A stretch of 64,000 nucleotides of DNA from Tardiphaga robiniae (GTDB taxonomy: Bacteria; Pseudomonadota; Alphaproteobacteria; Rhizobiales; Xanthobacteraceae). Location of the stretch: the NCBI RefSeq assembly GCF_001618955.1, contig NZ_LVYV01000045.1, positions 248,001-312,000 of the forward strand. Reading direction: 5' to 3'. This document shows positions 38,076 through 46,986 of the stretch, one piece after another; positions within the stretch are counted from its first letter, which is position 1, and every line of letters begins with the position of its first letter. The position numbers and the translations under genes are program-made. A model generated the notes under the pieces. That model worked only from the letters and a program-made list of their open reading frames with translations. It was not told where the DNA came from and made no database searches.

Positions 38076-39548
38076 CTACTGCCGGCTGACGTGCTCAACG
38101 GGCACCCTGCCACCATTCCACTGGCCCTCGATCGCCCGCTCTATCTGCGCGGCCAGTTGCAGCAGCAGGCCGTCATTGGCCTGACGCGTTTGCGCCTGGA
38201 TGCCGAGCGGCAGCCCGTTCTCCTGCGCCGCCAGCGGCAGCGAGATGCCGGGGATGCCGCACAGATTGGCGAGCGGCGTATAGGCAAAATTCTTCCACAG
38301 GTTGGCGAACCAGTCATGCACCGACGGATTGGTGCTGGTGGTGAGATATTCTGATGTGCCGACCTTCGGCGTCGGCTTGGCGGTGATCGGCGTCAGGATG
38401 ATGTCGTAACGCTCGAAGAACGCGCCGAAAGCGCGCGACGTGGTGTTGAACACGGCCTGCATCGCGTTGCGCTCGGTATAGGACGTGTTCAGCCCGCTCT
38501 CCCAGATCTTGATGTTGATCGGCTCCAGCAGATCGGTGGCCGGTTTATCCAAACCGAGCCGCGCCAGATGACCGGCGATCACCTGCGCGAAATTGCTGAT
38601 GTAGCAGGTCGTCTGCGCGGCGAACGCCTTGCGGAAATCCACCTCCGGCAGCGCCCATTCCACGTGATGGCCGAGCCCTTCGAGCATTTTGCCGACACGC
38701 TCCAGCTCCCCAACGAAATGCGGCGGCGATTTGTAGTCGCCCCACTCATGCGACAGTGCGATGCGCAATTTGGCGGGATCGCGCTTGATCAGGTCGCTAG
38801 TGGGTTCGGCCGACGACCAGAACGGCATGAATTCGCCGGGCGCTCCGCCGCGGCAATTATCGACGAAGGTTGCGGTGTCGCGCACGCTGCGGCTGACGCA
38901 GCCCTGGATCGAGACCAACCCGGAGAGATCCGACAGCGCGGGCGCCAGCGAATAGACGCCCCGCGAGACCTTCAGGCCGATCAGGCCGTTCACACCCGCG
39001 GGAATGCGGATCGAACCACCGCCATCCGTGGCATGGGAGATCGGCAGCACGCCGGCCGCGACCATTGCCGCAGAGCCGGCGGAGGAGCCACAGGTGGTGT
39101 AGTCGGTGTCCCAGGGATTGCGGGTGACATAGAGCTTGTTCTCGGCAGAACTGCAGACGCCGAATTCCGGCGTGGTGCTGCGGCCCATGATGTTGAGCCC
39201 GGCGCCCCGGATCTTGCCGGTCAGGAAGCTGTCCTGCGTGGGGCGATGCCCCTGCATGATCATGGAGCCGAATTCCTGCAGCCGTCCCTTCAGGGTCGGG
39301 CCGAGGTCCTTCATCAGGTAAGGAACGCCAGCGAACGCGCCCTCGGCATTCATACCGTCCTTGGCAGGATCGGCGACGACGTCGTCGAACACTTCGACGA
39401 CGGCATCGAGCGCGGGATTGGTCCTGGCGATGCCGGCGGCGGCCTGCGCCGCCAGATCGGCCGGCATCAGGTCGCCCTTGCGCACGCGCGCGGCCAGCGC
39501 CACTGCGTCGTGTTTGGCCCATTCGTCCCAGCTCATCGCCAATGTCAT
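38076..39548 (-). CDS. Amidase signature-family hydrolase
   Basis: This is a 490-aa cytoplasmic amidase. The Ser-cisSer-Lys triad is visible: Lys80 (YLMKDLG), the GSSAGSAA motif at 154-161 with the cis-Ser, and the nucleophile Ser179 in TDGGGSIRIPAG. Members hydrolyse aliphatic or aryl amides, or act in amino-acid or xenobiotic catabolism; the substrate cannot be told. Length and motifs are complete. It is alone on its strand, with no nearby nitrilase, nitrile hydratase or transporter to suggest a substrate. Confidence 0.92.
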   Translation of the reverse strand: MTLAMSWDEWAKHDAVALAARVRKGDLMPADLAAQAAAGIARTNPALDAVVEVFDDVVADPAKDGMNAEGAFAGVPYLMKDLGPTLKGRLQEFGSMIMQGHRPTQDSFLTGKIRGAGLNIMGRSTTPEFGVCSSAENKLYVTRNPWDTDYTTCGSSAGSAAMVAAGVLPISHATDGGGSIRIPAGVNGLIGLKVSRGVYSLAPALSDLSGLVSIQGCVSRSVRDTATFVDNCRGGAPGEFMPFWSSAEPTSDLIKRDPAKLRIALSHEWGDYKSPPHFVGELERVGKMLEGLGHHVEWALPEVDFRKAFAAQTTCYISNFAQVIAGHLARLGLDKPATDLLEPINIKIWESGLNTSYTERNAMQAVFNTTSRAFGAFFERYDIILTPITAKPTPKVGTSEYLTTSTNPSVHDWFANLWKNFAYTPLANLCGIPGISLPLAAQENGLPLGIQAQTRQANDGLLLQLAAQIERAIEGQWNGGRVPVEHVSRQ

Positions 39549-39797
39549 ATCGCACGTCCAGTTCGAGATTCGGTTGGTGCGAGCCTAGACCGGATAGCGG
39601 TTTTTTCGGAAGCCGTGGCAGGTGTCTTGAGCGCGCGGCAGACGCAGGGCAGATCAGCGTGTCGAAGGGCCATCGCCGTCACCCGCTGCCCGCATCAGTT
39701 GGATTGACACTGTGCTAATCCGCGATCCCAACACCAGGTGGAGATAATCATCAACCGCGCGGCTTGCACGCTGTCGGCGCGTGCGAGCAAGCCTCGC

Positions 39798-40154
39798 CTA
39801 GCCGCAATTCCAGATCGGTCCGATCGGGGTTCGCGTCCAGCATGGGCCCATGCTGCCGCCATTGTATTGGCCGCGATAGAAGCCGGGTCGGCCGAAATAA
39901 TACTTCTCGCCGTCGGACCAGCGGTAATAGACCGGCGTGCGGTCGATATACCAATGGCGCCGGTCGCGTTTGGCCATGCGCAGGTCCGCGCGCTTCTGCA
40001 TGAACAGCGGAACGCTGTTGTTCAGCGGCTGGTGATAGCCCGGCAGGAAACCGTAGCCCTTCCACTGCTGCTTCTTTTTCGCCGGCGCCGCCAGCGCAAC
40101 GGCGGAAGTGAGCGACAGGACGAGAGCAATCAATAGACACATGAATCGCGACAT
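39798..40154 (-). CDS. Secreted hypothetical protein, basic and Tyr-rich
   Basis: This ~118-aa protein has a clear signal peptide (MSRFMCLLIALVLSLTSAVALAA) and a basic, aromatic mature part (KKKQQWKGYGFLPGYHQP, RDRRHWYIDRTPVYYRWSDGEKYYFGRPGFYRGQYNGGSMGPCW, ending IWNCG) with two Cys near the C-terminus that could pair. It is probably a small periplasmic or surface protein. No family function is known to me. ATG 40154 is chosen to start at the signal peptide. Confidence 0.75.
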   Translation of the reverse strand: MSRFMCLLIALVLSLTSAVALAAPAKKKQQWKGYGFLPGYHQPLNNSVPLFMQKRADLRMAKRDRRHWYIDRTPVYYRWSDGEKYYFGRPGFYRGQYNGGSMGPCWTRTPIGPIWNCG

Positions 40155-40215
40155 GCCCACAGCATAGAGATTTGGCTGCGGGAAGGCCATTCAAATCAAG
40201 GCGAGACCGGCGCAG

Positions 40216-40295
40216 ATGAGCGCATTGTCCGCCATAGCTCAACGAGCGAAGGCGGAAGCGTCATCCACCGCCTTCGCATCGGCGCGATACGCCGC
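40216..40295. repeat. Intergenic palindromic repeat, copy 7
   Basis: CGAAGGCGG near 40247 pairs with CGCCTTCG at 40269-40276. The shared word 'ccaccgcc' and 'gcgatacgccg' place it in the same family as copies 1, 2 and 6. Confidence 0.65.
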
Positions 40296-40379
40296 GTCAA
40301 TCATCGAGCGCACGTCCCGCGAGCCATCGGCACTTGCACCCTGCCCGAAGCACCTGCGATCGCTGAGCAACGATCCCGA

Positions 40380-40880
40380 TCAGTTTCTGCTCATGTTGAT
40401 GGTGACGTTCCGGATGTCGCCTTCGGACGATATCGAGAAAGACTGCTTATTGCCGCGCGTCGAGAGCGACAGGCTGGCCGAGAAGCCCGGCGCGTCGATG
40501 ACGGCTGAGATGAGACCGCCGGACTCCCTGCCCGCGATGCTGCCGCTGATTCCGCGACTGGTTTCGCTCCATGATCCGGCGATGGTCCCATCCTGGCTGA
40601 CCACGTCGCTGTTGAGATCGAAGCGGTAGCTGTCGCTCGCACAACGCAAGCTCTGCAGAAGCCGCCTTTCGCCATTGCTGACCTGGTATGTCGCCTTGCA
40701 GCGAAGCCGTTCCTTCGATCCGTCGGACAGCGAGATCGCTCCTGCGCCTGCCCAGGATCCGGTAAGGCCTGTGAACGGCAGCGACTGCGCCGCCGCCGAC
40801 CCCGAGGCGGCGACGAGCAGGATCGACACCAGCGCAATCCGGCGGGACGAAACGATCTTGCGAAGCATGGAACGTCTCAT
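40380..40880 (-). CDS. Secreted hypothetical protein
   Basis: This 166-aa exported protein has a signal peptide (to SGSAAAQ). The mature domain is beta-rich with alternating polar/hydrophobic strands (LPFTGLTGSWAGAGAISLSDGSKERLRC, GTIAGSWSETSRGISGSIAG, FSASLSLSTRGNKQSFSISSEGD) and two Cys that may form a disulfide. The start is supported by AGGAG seven bases upstream. Similar small proteins are common in Bradyrhizobium-type genomes; function unknown. Confidence 0.8.
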   Translation of the reverse strand: MRRSMLRKIVSSRRIALVSILLVAASGSAAAQSLPFTGLTGSWAGAGAISLSDGSKERLRCKATYQVSNGERRLLQSLRCASDSYRFDLNSDVVSQDGTIAGSWSETSRGISGSIAGRESGGLISAVIDAPGFSASLSLSTRGNKQSFSISSEGDIRNVTINMSRN

Positions 40881-40934
40881 GAGGTCACTCCTGTTTCAGC
40901 ACGCATGTGCCGGGTTTGAACGTCGCATCGCGCA

Positions 40935-42146
40935 TCAGTTGCCGCTTGCGACTTGCCGCGTGATTGCTGTGTGTGACGCCGCCACGGAATCCTGATCGTC
41001 GGAGGGCGGGGATTTCGACCACAGACGATTGCCCCGCGCCCTCTCATAACCGTACTGGAACAGCGCGCGCATATAGGCGGTATCGAAGCCGGACATCGGC
41101 GATGGCGGTCGATCGCCCTCGATATAGGTCAGATTGAATCCGAACTTGTTGCGGCGGGCGAAGGCATAGGTGTTGTAAAGGATGGAGCGTGTCTGAATCT
41201 TCGTCACAGTCGATGACGCCCGCGCAGCGATTTCGATGGTGGAATTGGGAATGACCTGAAATTCCCGTTCGATCTTGTTGTTGATCAGGACGTAGAGTTG
41301 CAGCTTCCCTGCGCTGGCGAATGTGGCGTCGCGCAGCAGGAAAGCCTCCGGCAATGTCAGGACAGGCGCGGTGACGCCGCCATCGACATGCATCTCCTCG
41401 AAGCGCTTGCCGTTCGCCTCCGCGGTCACCAGCATCGGCGGAAACACCACGGGCAGGCTCGCCGATGCCGCGACAACATCCCGGAACAGGTTCAGTGCTT
41501 CAGGCGTACGGAGCGAGGCGATCCGTCCCATGTCCCAGATGGCGGTCCGCTGGGAGTCCAGATTGGTCGTGACGACGAACAGCATCCGCCCCTTCGCGTG
41601 TTCGGCTGCGACAGCCGCGACGAAGGTCTCGTCGATATATTTCGCTACCAACTCGCGCAGCCGCGTATTGCCGAACAGGCCCGAACCAAAGATCGCATTG
41701 AACGGATTGGGTGCATCGAGCAGGCTCGCAGCGACGCCGCTGGTGTAGACGTCGCGCAAGGTCGCGTCATAGTCGGGACCGAGAAACGCGAAGGGTGCGA
41801 TCAGTGCGCCGGTGCTCACACCGGAGACCATCGAGAACGTCGGGCGCGTCCCCGCCTCGGTCCAGCCGTTGAGCACGCCGGCGCCATAAGCGCCGTCCGC
41901 CCCGCCTCCCGACAGCGCCAGATAGGTTCGAGGCCCTCGCAACGCGACCTGGTTCTGACCGCTTCGGAACGTCGAGGCCGGTTCGTCCGCATAACGGCGC
42001 AGGTCCGTGAGATCGAGGACGCGCGCACTGGATGCATCCGTGACGCTATACGGCGTCCGTGGCAGCGACGAACATCCGGCGACCAGAAGGCTCAGCGCCG
42101 CAGCGACAAGCAACGAGACCGACGGCCGCCACGGGTGGCCATGCAT
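40935..42146 (-). CDS. Patatin-like phospholipase lipoprotein
   Basis: This 403-aa lipoprotein has lipobox LVAGC with the acylated Cys25. The patatin catalytic dyad is complete: oxyanion glycines SGGGADGAYG (79-88), nucleophile Ser111 in GVSTG, and the Asp of HVDGG further on. It should be an acyl hydrolase anchored at the envelope, facing the periplasm. ATG 42146 gives the signal peptide directly; longer frames run into the upstream small gene. It lies 23 bases downstream of the KOW-like protein gene and is probably co-transcribed with it. Confidence 0.9.
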   Translation of the reverse strand: MHGHPWRPSVSLLVAAALSLLVAGCSSLPRTPYSVTDASSARVLDLTDLRRYADEPASTFRSGQNQVALRGPRTYLALSGGGADGAYGAGVLNGWTEAGTRPTFSMVSGVSTGALIAPFAFLGPDYDATLRDVYTSGVAASLLDAPNPFNAIFGSGLFGNTRLRELVAKYIDETFVAAVAAEHAKGRMLFVVTTNLDSQRTAIWDMGRIASLRTPEALNLFRDVVAASASLPVVFPPMLVTAEANGKRFEEMHVDGGVTAPVLTLPEAFLLRDATFASAGKLQLYVLINNKIEREFQVIPNSTIEIAARASSTVTKIQTRSILYNTYAFARRNKFGFNLTYIEGDRPPSPMSGFDTAYMRALFQYGYERARGNRLWSKSPPSDDQDSVAASHTAITRQVASGN

Positions 42147-42169
42147 GACATGTTCTGTAAGGAGAGCGC

Positions 42170-42448
42170 TCACGGGTTCGACGCCCCGCCCATAGAACTG
42201 CGTCGCTGGGCGACCTGAAGGGATGCCGCCGCGGGTTGAGCGACGAGTTCGAGGTAGTCCCGGTGGATCGCCTGGACGGTCGTGCGCTCGTCGAACTTCA
42301 CCCGCCAACTGCTCGGCGAGCCGCGGCCCACGATGACTCCCTGGCGATCGCCGTATTTGGGATGCCGCTCACGACCGAGAACGCTCATCCGGACACGGGC
42401 ACCGCGGAACAGTCGCGGCGGCGATGCGTCACTATCCGCATTCATCAT
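42170..42448 (-). CDS. Small KOW/SH3-like protein, paralogue of the 58.8-kb protein
   Basis: This 92-aa protein carries a single beta-barrel-like motif, RHPKYGDRQGVIVGRGSPSSW then RVKFD-R-TVQAIHRDYLE. The Gly-Val-Ile-Val turn resembles KOW/SH3-type nucleic-acid or protein binding folds. A second copy with the same motif is encoded at 58847-59107 in an efflux operon. It may be translated with the downstream patatin lipoprotein gene (23-base gap) and is divergent from the TetR regulator at 42685. ATG 42448 or 42445 is the start. Function unknown. Confidence 0.75.
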   Translation of the reverse strand: MMNADSDASPPRLFRGARVRMSVLGRERHPKYGDRQGVIVGRGSPSSWRVKFDERTTVQAIHRDYLELVAQPAAASLQVAQRRSSMGGASNP

Positions 42449-42608
42449 GCAGCCCTCGCCCGGTCGGGCGCCTGATGGGCAATCAGTTTCGCTTTCGCTA
42501 TGGCCACGGTTTCGATCAGCTTGCGTCGCCGATCTGCGGTGCCGGCCGCATCGGCTGGCAACGGAGACATCATTTTGAAAGCACTATGCATTTGACCGCG
42601 CGTGTTAA

Positions 42609-42651
42609 GTGAGCAATCACTCACTATTATTGACTGACTCAAAAGTCAATA
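42609..42651. promoter_or_regulatory. Paired palindromes upstream of TetR, probable operator
   Basis: GTGAG-caatca-CTCAC (42609-42624) and TATTGACT-8 bases-AGTCAATA (42628-42651) are two adjacent perfect inverted repeats. They lie within 35-75 bases of the TetR start and about 160-200 bases from the divergent KOW-patatin operon. They probably bind the TetR dimer and control one or both directions. No binding evidence exists. Confidence 0.6.
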
Positions 42652-42684
42652 GCACCCCTGCCGGGGATCGATTATCCTGCCCCC

Positions 42685-43311
42685 ATGAATGCTGAGCTGA
42701 AGAAGCGCGCCCGACGAAAAGCGGAACGACCGATCGAGATCCTCGACGCGGCCTTCGAGGAATTCGCCAGGAACGGCTATGCCGCGACCCGGCTGGAGGA
42801 TGTCGCCGCACGCGCGTCCGTCACCAAGGGCACGATCTATTTCTATTTCGAAACCAAGGAGCGCGTGTTCGACGAGATGATCCGATACAAGTCCCAGGCG
42901 TTCTTTCCCGAACTGGAAAGCTATGCCGGGACACTGGAAGGATCATACAGCGCGCGCCTGCGCGCACTCATGGTCTTCGTGTATCGCAAGATTGCCGAGG
43001 ACAGACCTTTCCGCGAAACACTCCGCTTCCTGATCGCCGACGGCTCCCGCTTCCCCGACCTTGTCGACCGGCATTATGACGAGTTCATGCGACCGGTCAT
43101 CGACCAGTTCCGAATGGTGATCGAAGCGGGAGTCGCGGCCGGCGAATTCCGCCCGTCGCAGGCAAGCACATTCACCGAAATCGTGATGAGCCCGGCGCTG
43201 CTGTTGACCGTGTGGTCACTGTTGTTTGGAACGCGAAGGCAGATCGACGTCGCAGTCTTCACCGATGCCAGTATCGACCTGCTGATGAGAGGGATCGATA
43301 CCTCCCGTTAG
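42685..43311 (+). CDS. TetR/AcrR-family transcriptional regulator
   Basis: This is a 208-aa dimeric repressor. The N-terminal HTH reads EILDAAFEEFARNGYAATRLEDVAARASVTKGTIYFYFETKERVFDEMI, the classic TetR pattern, followed by an all-helical ligand-binding domain (about 75-200). ATG 42685 is used. It is divergent from the small KOW-like and patatin genes and probably controls them, or itself, through palindromes at 42609-42651. The ligand is unknown. Confidence 0.92.
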   Translation: MNAELKKRARRKAERPIEILDAAFEEFARNGYAATRLEDVAARASVTKGTIYFYFETKERVFDEMIRYKSQAFFPELESYAGTLEGSYSARLRALMVFVYRKIAEDRPFRETLRFLIADGSRFPDLVDRHYDEFMRPVIDQFRMVIEAGVAAGEFRPSQASTFTEIVMSPALLLTVWSLLFGTRRQIDVAVFTDASIDLLMRGIDTSR

Positions 43312-43332
43312 CCCGGGCGTGAGCTTAGGTCC

Positions 43333-43917
43333 TCAAAACGTCGGCGGCGTGCACGCACTGATCACTTCGCAGGGTTTCGCGCCGACGCAGCGGAAGCGAT
43401 GCGGACGGCGGCTTTCGAAATAATAGGCATCGCCGGGATCGAGGACGCGCCGCTCTTCGTCGACGGTCACTTCCAGCCGGCCCGAGACCACGATGCCGCC
43501 CTCCTCGCCGTCATGCACCAGCGGCACCCGGCCGGTGTCGCTGCCCGGCTCGTAGCGCTCCTTCAGGATCTGCAAGCTACGGCCGAACAGATTGTCGCCG
43601 ACCTGGCGATAGGAGATTGGCGTCTTGCCGATCTCGGTCAGCTCATCCGAGCGGTAGAATGCCTTGCGCGGCCGGTCCGGTTCGATGGCGAAGAATTCGG
43701 CGAGCCCCATCGGAATGCCGTCCAGAATCCTCTTGAGCGCGCCGACGGACGGGTTCATCTGGTTGGACTCGATCAGCGAGATCGTCGAATTGGTCACGCC
43801 CGCGCGCTTGGCCAGTTCACGCTGCGACAGCTTGTGACGCCCGCGCACGAAGCGCAGCCGTTCGCCCAGATCGATGGTCACGCCAAATCCCTGTTGCGAG
43901 TGTTTCGGATCGAACAA
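43333..43917 (-). CDS. XRE-cupin transcriptional regulator (PuuR-like)
   Basis: This 194-aa regulator has an N-terminal XRE HTH (LGERLRFVRGRHKLSQRELAKRAGVTNSTISLIESN) and a C-terminal cupin effector domain (about 120-190, GRVPLVHDGEEGGIVVSGRLEVTV, ending GDAYYFESRRPHRFRC). The layout and length match PuuR and related repressors of amine and omega-amino-acid catabolism. It is divergent from the aminotransferase gene across 111 bases, which is the standard arrangement for such a repressor and its target. Confidence 0.9.
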   Translation of the reverse strand: MFDPKHSQQGFGVTIDLGERLRFVRGRHKLSQRELAKRAGVTNSTISLIESNQMNPSVGALKRILDGIPMGLAEFFAIEPDRPRKAFYRSDELTEIGKTPISYRQVGDNLFGRSLQILKERYEPGSDTGRVPLVHDGEEGGIVVSGRLEVTVDEERRVLDPGDAYYFESRRPHRFRCVGAKPCEVISACTPPTF

Positions 43918-44028
43918 ATATGACCCGCCCCATTCAATAAAATCAACAGGTTAATCAGATCGAGAAAAGGACTTGTTGCATTCGGGCGAACATGATCCAG
44001 ATGCTGAATCAGCCAAGGGAGCCGCGCC

Positions 44029-45360
44029 GTGACCGTTCATCAGATTCCGAACACGTTACAACTCGAGTCGTTCTGGATGCCGTTCACGGCCAACCGCCAG
44101 TTCAAGGCGGCGCCGCGCATGTTCGCATCCGCGCAGGGCATGTATTACACCACTGAAGACGGCCGCAAGGTGATCGACGGATCGGCTGGCCTCTGGTGCA
44201 CCAATGCCGGCCACGGCCGCCGCGAGATCGCCAGCGCTGTCGAGAAGCAGCTGACGACACTCGACTTCGCCCCGGCGTTCCAGATGGGCCACCCGCTTGC
44301 CTTCGAATTCGCCAATCGCCTCGCCGAGATCGCCCCCGCCGGCCTCGATCGCATCTTCTTCACCAATTCCGGTTCGGAGTCGGGCGATACCGCGCTGAAG
44401 ATCGCGCTGGCCTATCATCGCGCCAACGGCCAGGCCTCGCGCACGCGCCTGATCGGCAGGGAGCGCGGCTATCACGGCGTCGGCTTCGGCGGCACCTCGG
44501 TCGGCGGCATGGTCAACAACCGCCGCGCCTTCACGTCAGCCCAACTGCCCGGCACCGACCACATCCGCCACACCCACGATCTCGCGCGCAACGCGTTCTC
44601 GAAGGACCTCCCGGAGCACGGCGCCGAACTCGCTGACGACATCGAGCGTCTGGTCGCGCTGCATGGCGCCGACACCATTGCCGCCGTCATCGTCGAGCCG
44701 GTGCCCGGTTCGACCGGCGTGCTGCCGCCGCCAAAGGGCTACCTGCAGCGCCTGCGCGAACTCTGCACCAAGCACGGCATCCTGTTGATCTTCGACGAAG
44801 TCATCACCGGCTTCGGCCGCCTCGGCACGCCGTTCGCCGCAAATTATTTCGGCGTGACACCAGACTTGATGACCACCGCGAAAGGCATCACCAACGGCAC
44901 CGTGCCCTGCGGCGCCGTGTTCGCCAGCCGCACGATCTACGACGGGCTGATGACCGGGCCGGAAAGCCAGATCGAACTGTTCCATGGCTACACCTATTCG
45001 GCGCATCCGGTCGCCTGCGCTGCGGGCATCGCAACGCTGGACATCTACAAGAACGAAGGATTGCTGACGCGCGGCGCCTCGCTGTCCGATTACTGGCGCG
45101 ATGCCCTGCACGCGCTCAAGGACCTGCCCAATGTGATCGACATCCGCAATTGCGGCTTGATGGGTGCCGTCGAATTGGCACCGCGCAAGGATGCACCGGC
45201 TGCGCGCGGCTATGACGTCATGGTCGACTGCTTCAACCGCGGCCTCTATCTGCGCCAGAGCGGCGACGCCTTCGCGATGTCGCCGCCGCTCATCGTCGAG
45301 AAGAACCAGATCGACGAGATCGTCTCGATCCTGAGCGACGCCATCAAGCGCGTCGCCTGA
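44029..45360 (+). CDS. Omega-amino-acid:pyruvate-type aminotransferase (class III)
   Basis: This 443-aa PLP-dependent class III aminotransferase has motifs GSAGLWCTNAGHGRREI, FTNSGSESGDTALKIA, IFDEVITGFGRLG and the PLP-binding Lys285 in TTAKGITNG. This places it with beta-alanine:pyruvate and related omega-amino-acid transaminases. The start is GTG 44029 behind AGGGAGCC. It is divergent from the PuuR-like regulator, so expression is likely induced by an amine or omega-amino acid. A 19-base-pair terminator follows. Substrate specificity (beta-alanine, putrescine-derived or taurine) cannot be told from sequence. Confidence 0.92.
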   Translation: MTVHQIPNTLQLESFWMPFTANRQFKAAPRMFASAQGMYYTTEDGRKVIDGSAGLWCTNAGHGRREIASAVEKQLTTLDFAPAFQMGHPLAFEFANRLAEIAPAGLDRIFFTNSGSESGDTALKIALAYHRANGQASRTRLIGRERGYHGVGFGGTSVGGMVNNRRAFTSAQLPGTDHIRHTHDLARNAFSKDLPEHGAELADDIERLVALHGADTIAAVIVEPVPGSTGVLPPPKGYLQRLRELCTKHGILLIFDEVITGFGRLGTPFAANYFGVTPDLMTTAKGITNGTVPCGAVFASRTIYDGLMTGPESQIELFHGYTYSAHPVACAAGIATLDIYKNEGLLTRGASLSDYWRDALHALKDLPNVIDIRNCGLMGAVELAPRKDAPAARGYDVMVDCFNRGLYLRQSGDAFAMSPPLIVEKNQIDEIVSILSDAIKRVA

Positions 45361-45380
45361 GTCCACACACCATCTGATCC

Positions 45381-45422
45381 AACACGGCCCGGATGAAGCG
45401 CCTGCTTCATCCGGGCCGTGTT
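45381..45422 (+). terminator. Long perfect hairpin after the aminotransferase gene
   Basis: AACACGGCCCGGATGAAGC, loop GCCT, and its exact complement GCTTCATCCGGGCCGTGTT form a 19-base-pair stem 20 bases past the stop. It also contains the CCGGATGA / TCATCCGG words of the dispersed repeats, so it is both a probable terminator and a repeat copy. Confidence 0.8.
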
Positions 45423-45444
45423 GTTTAAGAGATCCGGCTGTCGA

Positions 45445-45729
45445 TCAACTTGCGCTGCCATGCGCCCGCGCGCACATCCGTGTCACATGATTCACGCTCA
45501 TCACCGGCGTCGGCGCAACGGTGTCGCTCGAACCTGTGCTGGTCGTCCATGAGAGACCGCCAAGCGACGCCATGACAGGCGCTATGGCAAAGCGCGACAT
45601 CATCGCGACATTGACCATCGCCGGCACGTCGACGCGGGGGTGGCTGACAATCGCGTCCACGATCAGGCCAAACGCGGCCAATCCCAATGTTCGCTTGCGA
45701 GATCTGATCGACGTCTTGCGGAATTGCAT
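45445..45729 (-). CDS. Possible small hypothetical protein
   Basis: This ~94-codon frame begins MQFRKTSIRSRKRTLGLAAFG and has a hydrophobic stretch (LGLAAFGLIVDAIV) like a weak signal or membrane anchor. The rest is Ser/Thr/Val-rich with no motif. Starts at 45735 or 45768 are also possible. No Shine-Dalgarno is convincing. It may be spurious; without it, 45423-45932 would hold no recognised gene. Confidence 0.35.
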   Translation of the reverse strand: MQFRKTSIRSRKRTLGLAAFGLIVDAIVSHPRVDVPAMVNVAMMSRFAIAPVMASLGGLSWTTSTGSSDTVAPTPVMSVNHVTRMCARAHGSAS

Positions 45730-45932
45730 CGGCATCACGGGCTCATGGGCTTGAGGATGCGCACGCACCGGAGCAGGAGCGCGCCGACGGGTCTACGTCG
45801 CGCGCAATTCTACAGCTCGACTGTGACTATCCGGTCGGGCACCGCGAACAACAAAGTTCGCAAGCGATCACGTCACGACGAGCGGTGCGACAATTCTCAT
45901 CACATTCTCACGAGGCGCTAACGCCCCGAGAG

Positions 45933-46886
45933 CTACACCGCCGCCATTGCCCGCTTTGGAGCACGGTGCGCAGCGATACAGGACAAGACACTGAACACCA
46001 CCAGCGCGAAGGCTGCGATTTCAAGCGGCGCCGGCATGCGCTGTTCCCACACAAAGCCGTAGATCAATGCAAACAGGGTTTCGAACAGGATCATCTGCCC
46101 GACCAGCGTCAGCGGCAGCAACCGGCTCATGCGATTCCATAACGCATTGCCGAGGATGGATGCGAACACGGCGACGCCGATCGACACCGCCGCGAACTGC
46201 GCCCAGGCAAGCCCGCTATGTGTTGCCGTGCCCATGGCGAGCGCCGCCGGAATGAGGATCAGGCTCTGCGCCCCCGTCACGACCCCTGTCAGAAGATTCC
46301 ATTCATGAGCGGAGATATTATCGAGCCGGGCCAGCGCCCGGCTGTTGCCGATCGCGAAAACCGTCCAGGAAATCAGCGCACCGATTGCGCAAAGAAGGCC
46401 GATGACCTGTTCGCGGAGAGAACCTGACGATGGCATCGCCAGCGCTTGCCATCCAATGCAGATCGCCCCGGCCGAGCACAGCATCAGCGATGGCATCAGC
46501 CGGCTCAGCGGAACGGCGCCGCTGTCCCTGCTCCCGACAATCGTCACCGCAACCGGAAGAAAGCCGATGACCAGCGACGTCATCGCAATGCCGCCTATCT
46601 GCACGGCGCTCGTCAGAAGAACGTAATAAAGCGTGTTCCCCGCAAGCGAGAGCCAGGCCAGAGCAAGCCACTCGCGTCGTCCGAGCCTCGCCAGCAGCGA
46701 ACGCCAGCGCGGCGCAATCAAGACCGCGGAAGTCACGCCGTAAACGAAGTAGCGCGCAGCTGCCAATTGGAGCGGGCTGAATGCGTGGGCCAGTTCGGGC
46801 GCCAGAAACACCAGCCCCCACAAGGCGCCGGCGCAGGCGCCAAACAGAATACCGATCGATGTCGAATTGGCCGGAGAGCCGCTCAT
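45933..46886 (-). CDS. EamA/DMT-family transporter
   Basis: This 317-aa exporter has about 10 helices in two EamA repeats, with a typical N-terminal ILFGACAGALWGLVFLAPELAHAFSPLQLAAARYFVYG and the second-repeat closing region FETLFALIYGFVWEQRMPAPLEIAAFALVVFSVL. It is divergent from an Lrp-type regulator gene (100-base gap), a common pairing for amino-acid exporters, so it probably exports an amino acid. The substrate is not shown. Confidence 0.9.
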   Translation of the reverse strand: MSGSPANSTSIGILFGACAGALWGLVFLAPELAHAFSPLQLAAARYFVYGVTSAVLIAPRWRSLLARLGRREWLALAWLSLAGNTLYYVLLTSAVQIGGIAMTSLVIGFLPVAVTIVGSRDSGAVPLSRLMPSLMLCSAGAICIGWQALAMPSSGSLREQVIGLLCAIGALISWTVFAIGNSRALARLDNISAHEWNLLTGVVTGAQSLILIPAALAMGTATHSGLAWAQFAAVSIGVAVFASILGNALWNRMSRLLPLTLVGQMILFETLFALIYGFVWEQRMPAPLEIAAFALVVFSVLSCIAAHRAPKRAMAAV

Positions 46887-46986
46887 GTGACGATGCCGAC
46901 TGAAAATTGCTTCGGCCGGGGAATATCATCGTGACGGCGATTAAGGCGCCCTTGATTGCGGCCCAAAATGCAACAAATACTCGCGC

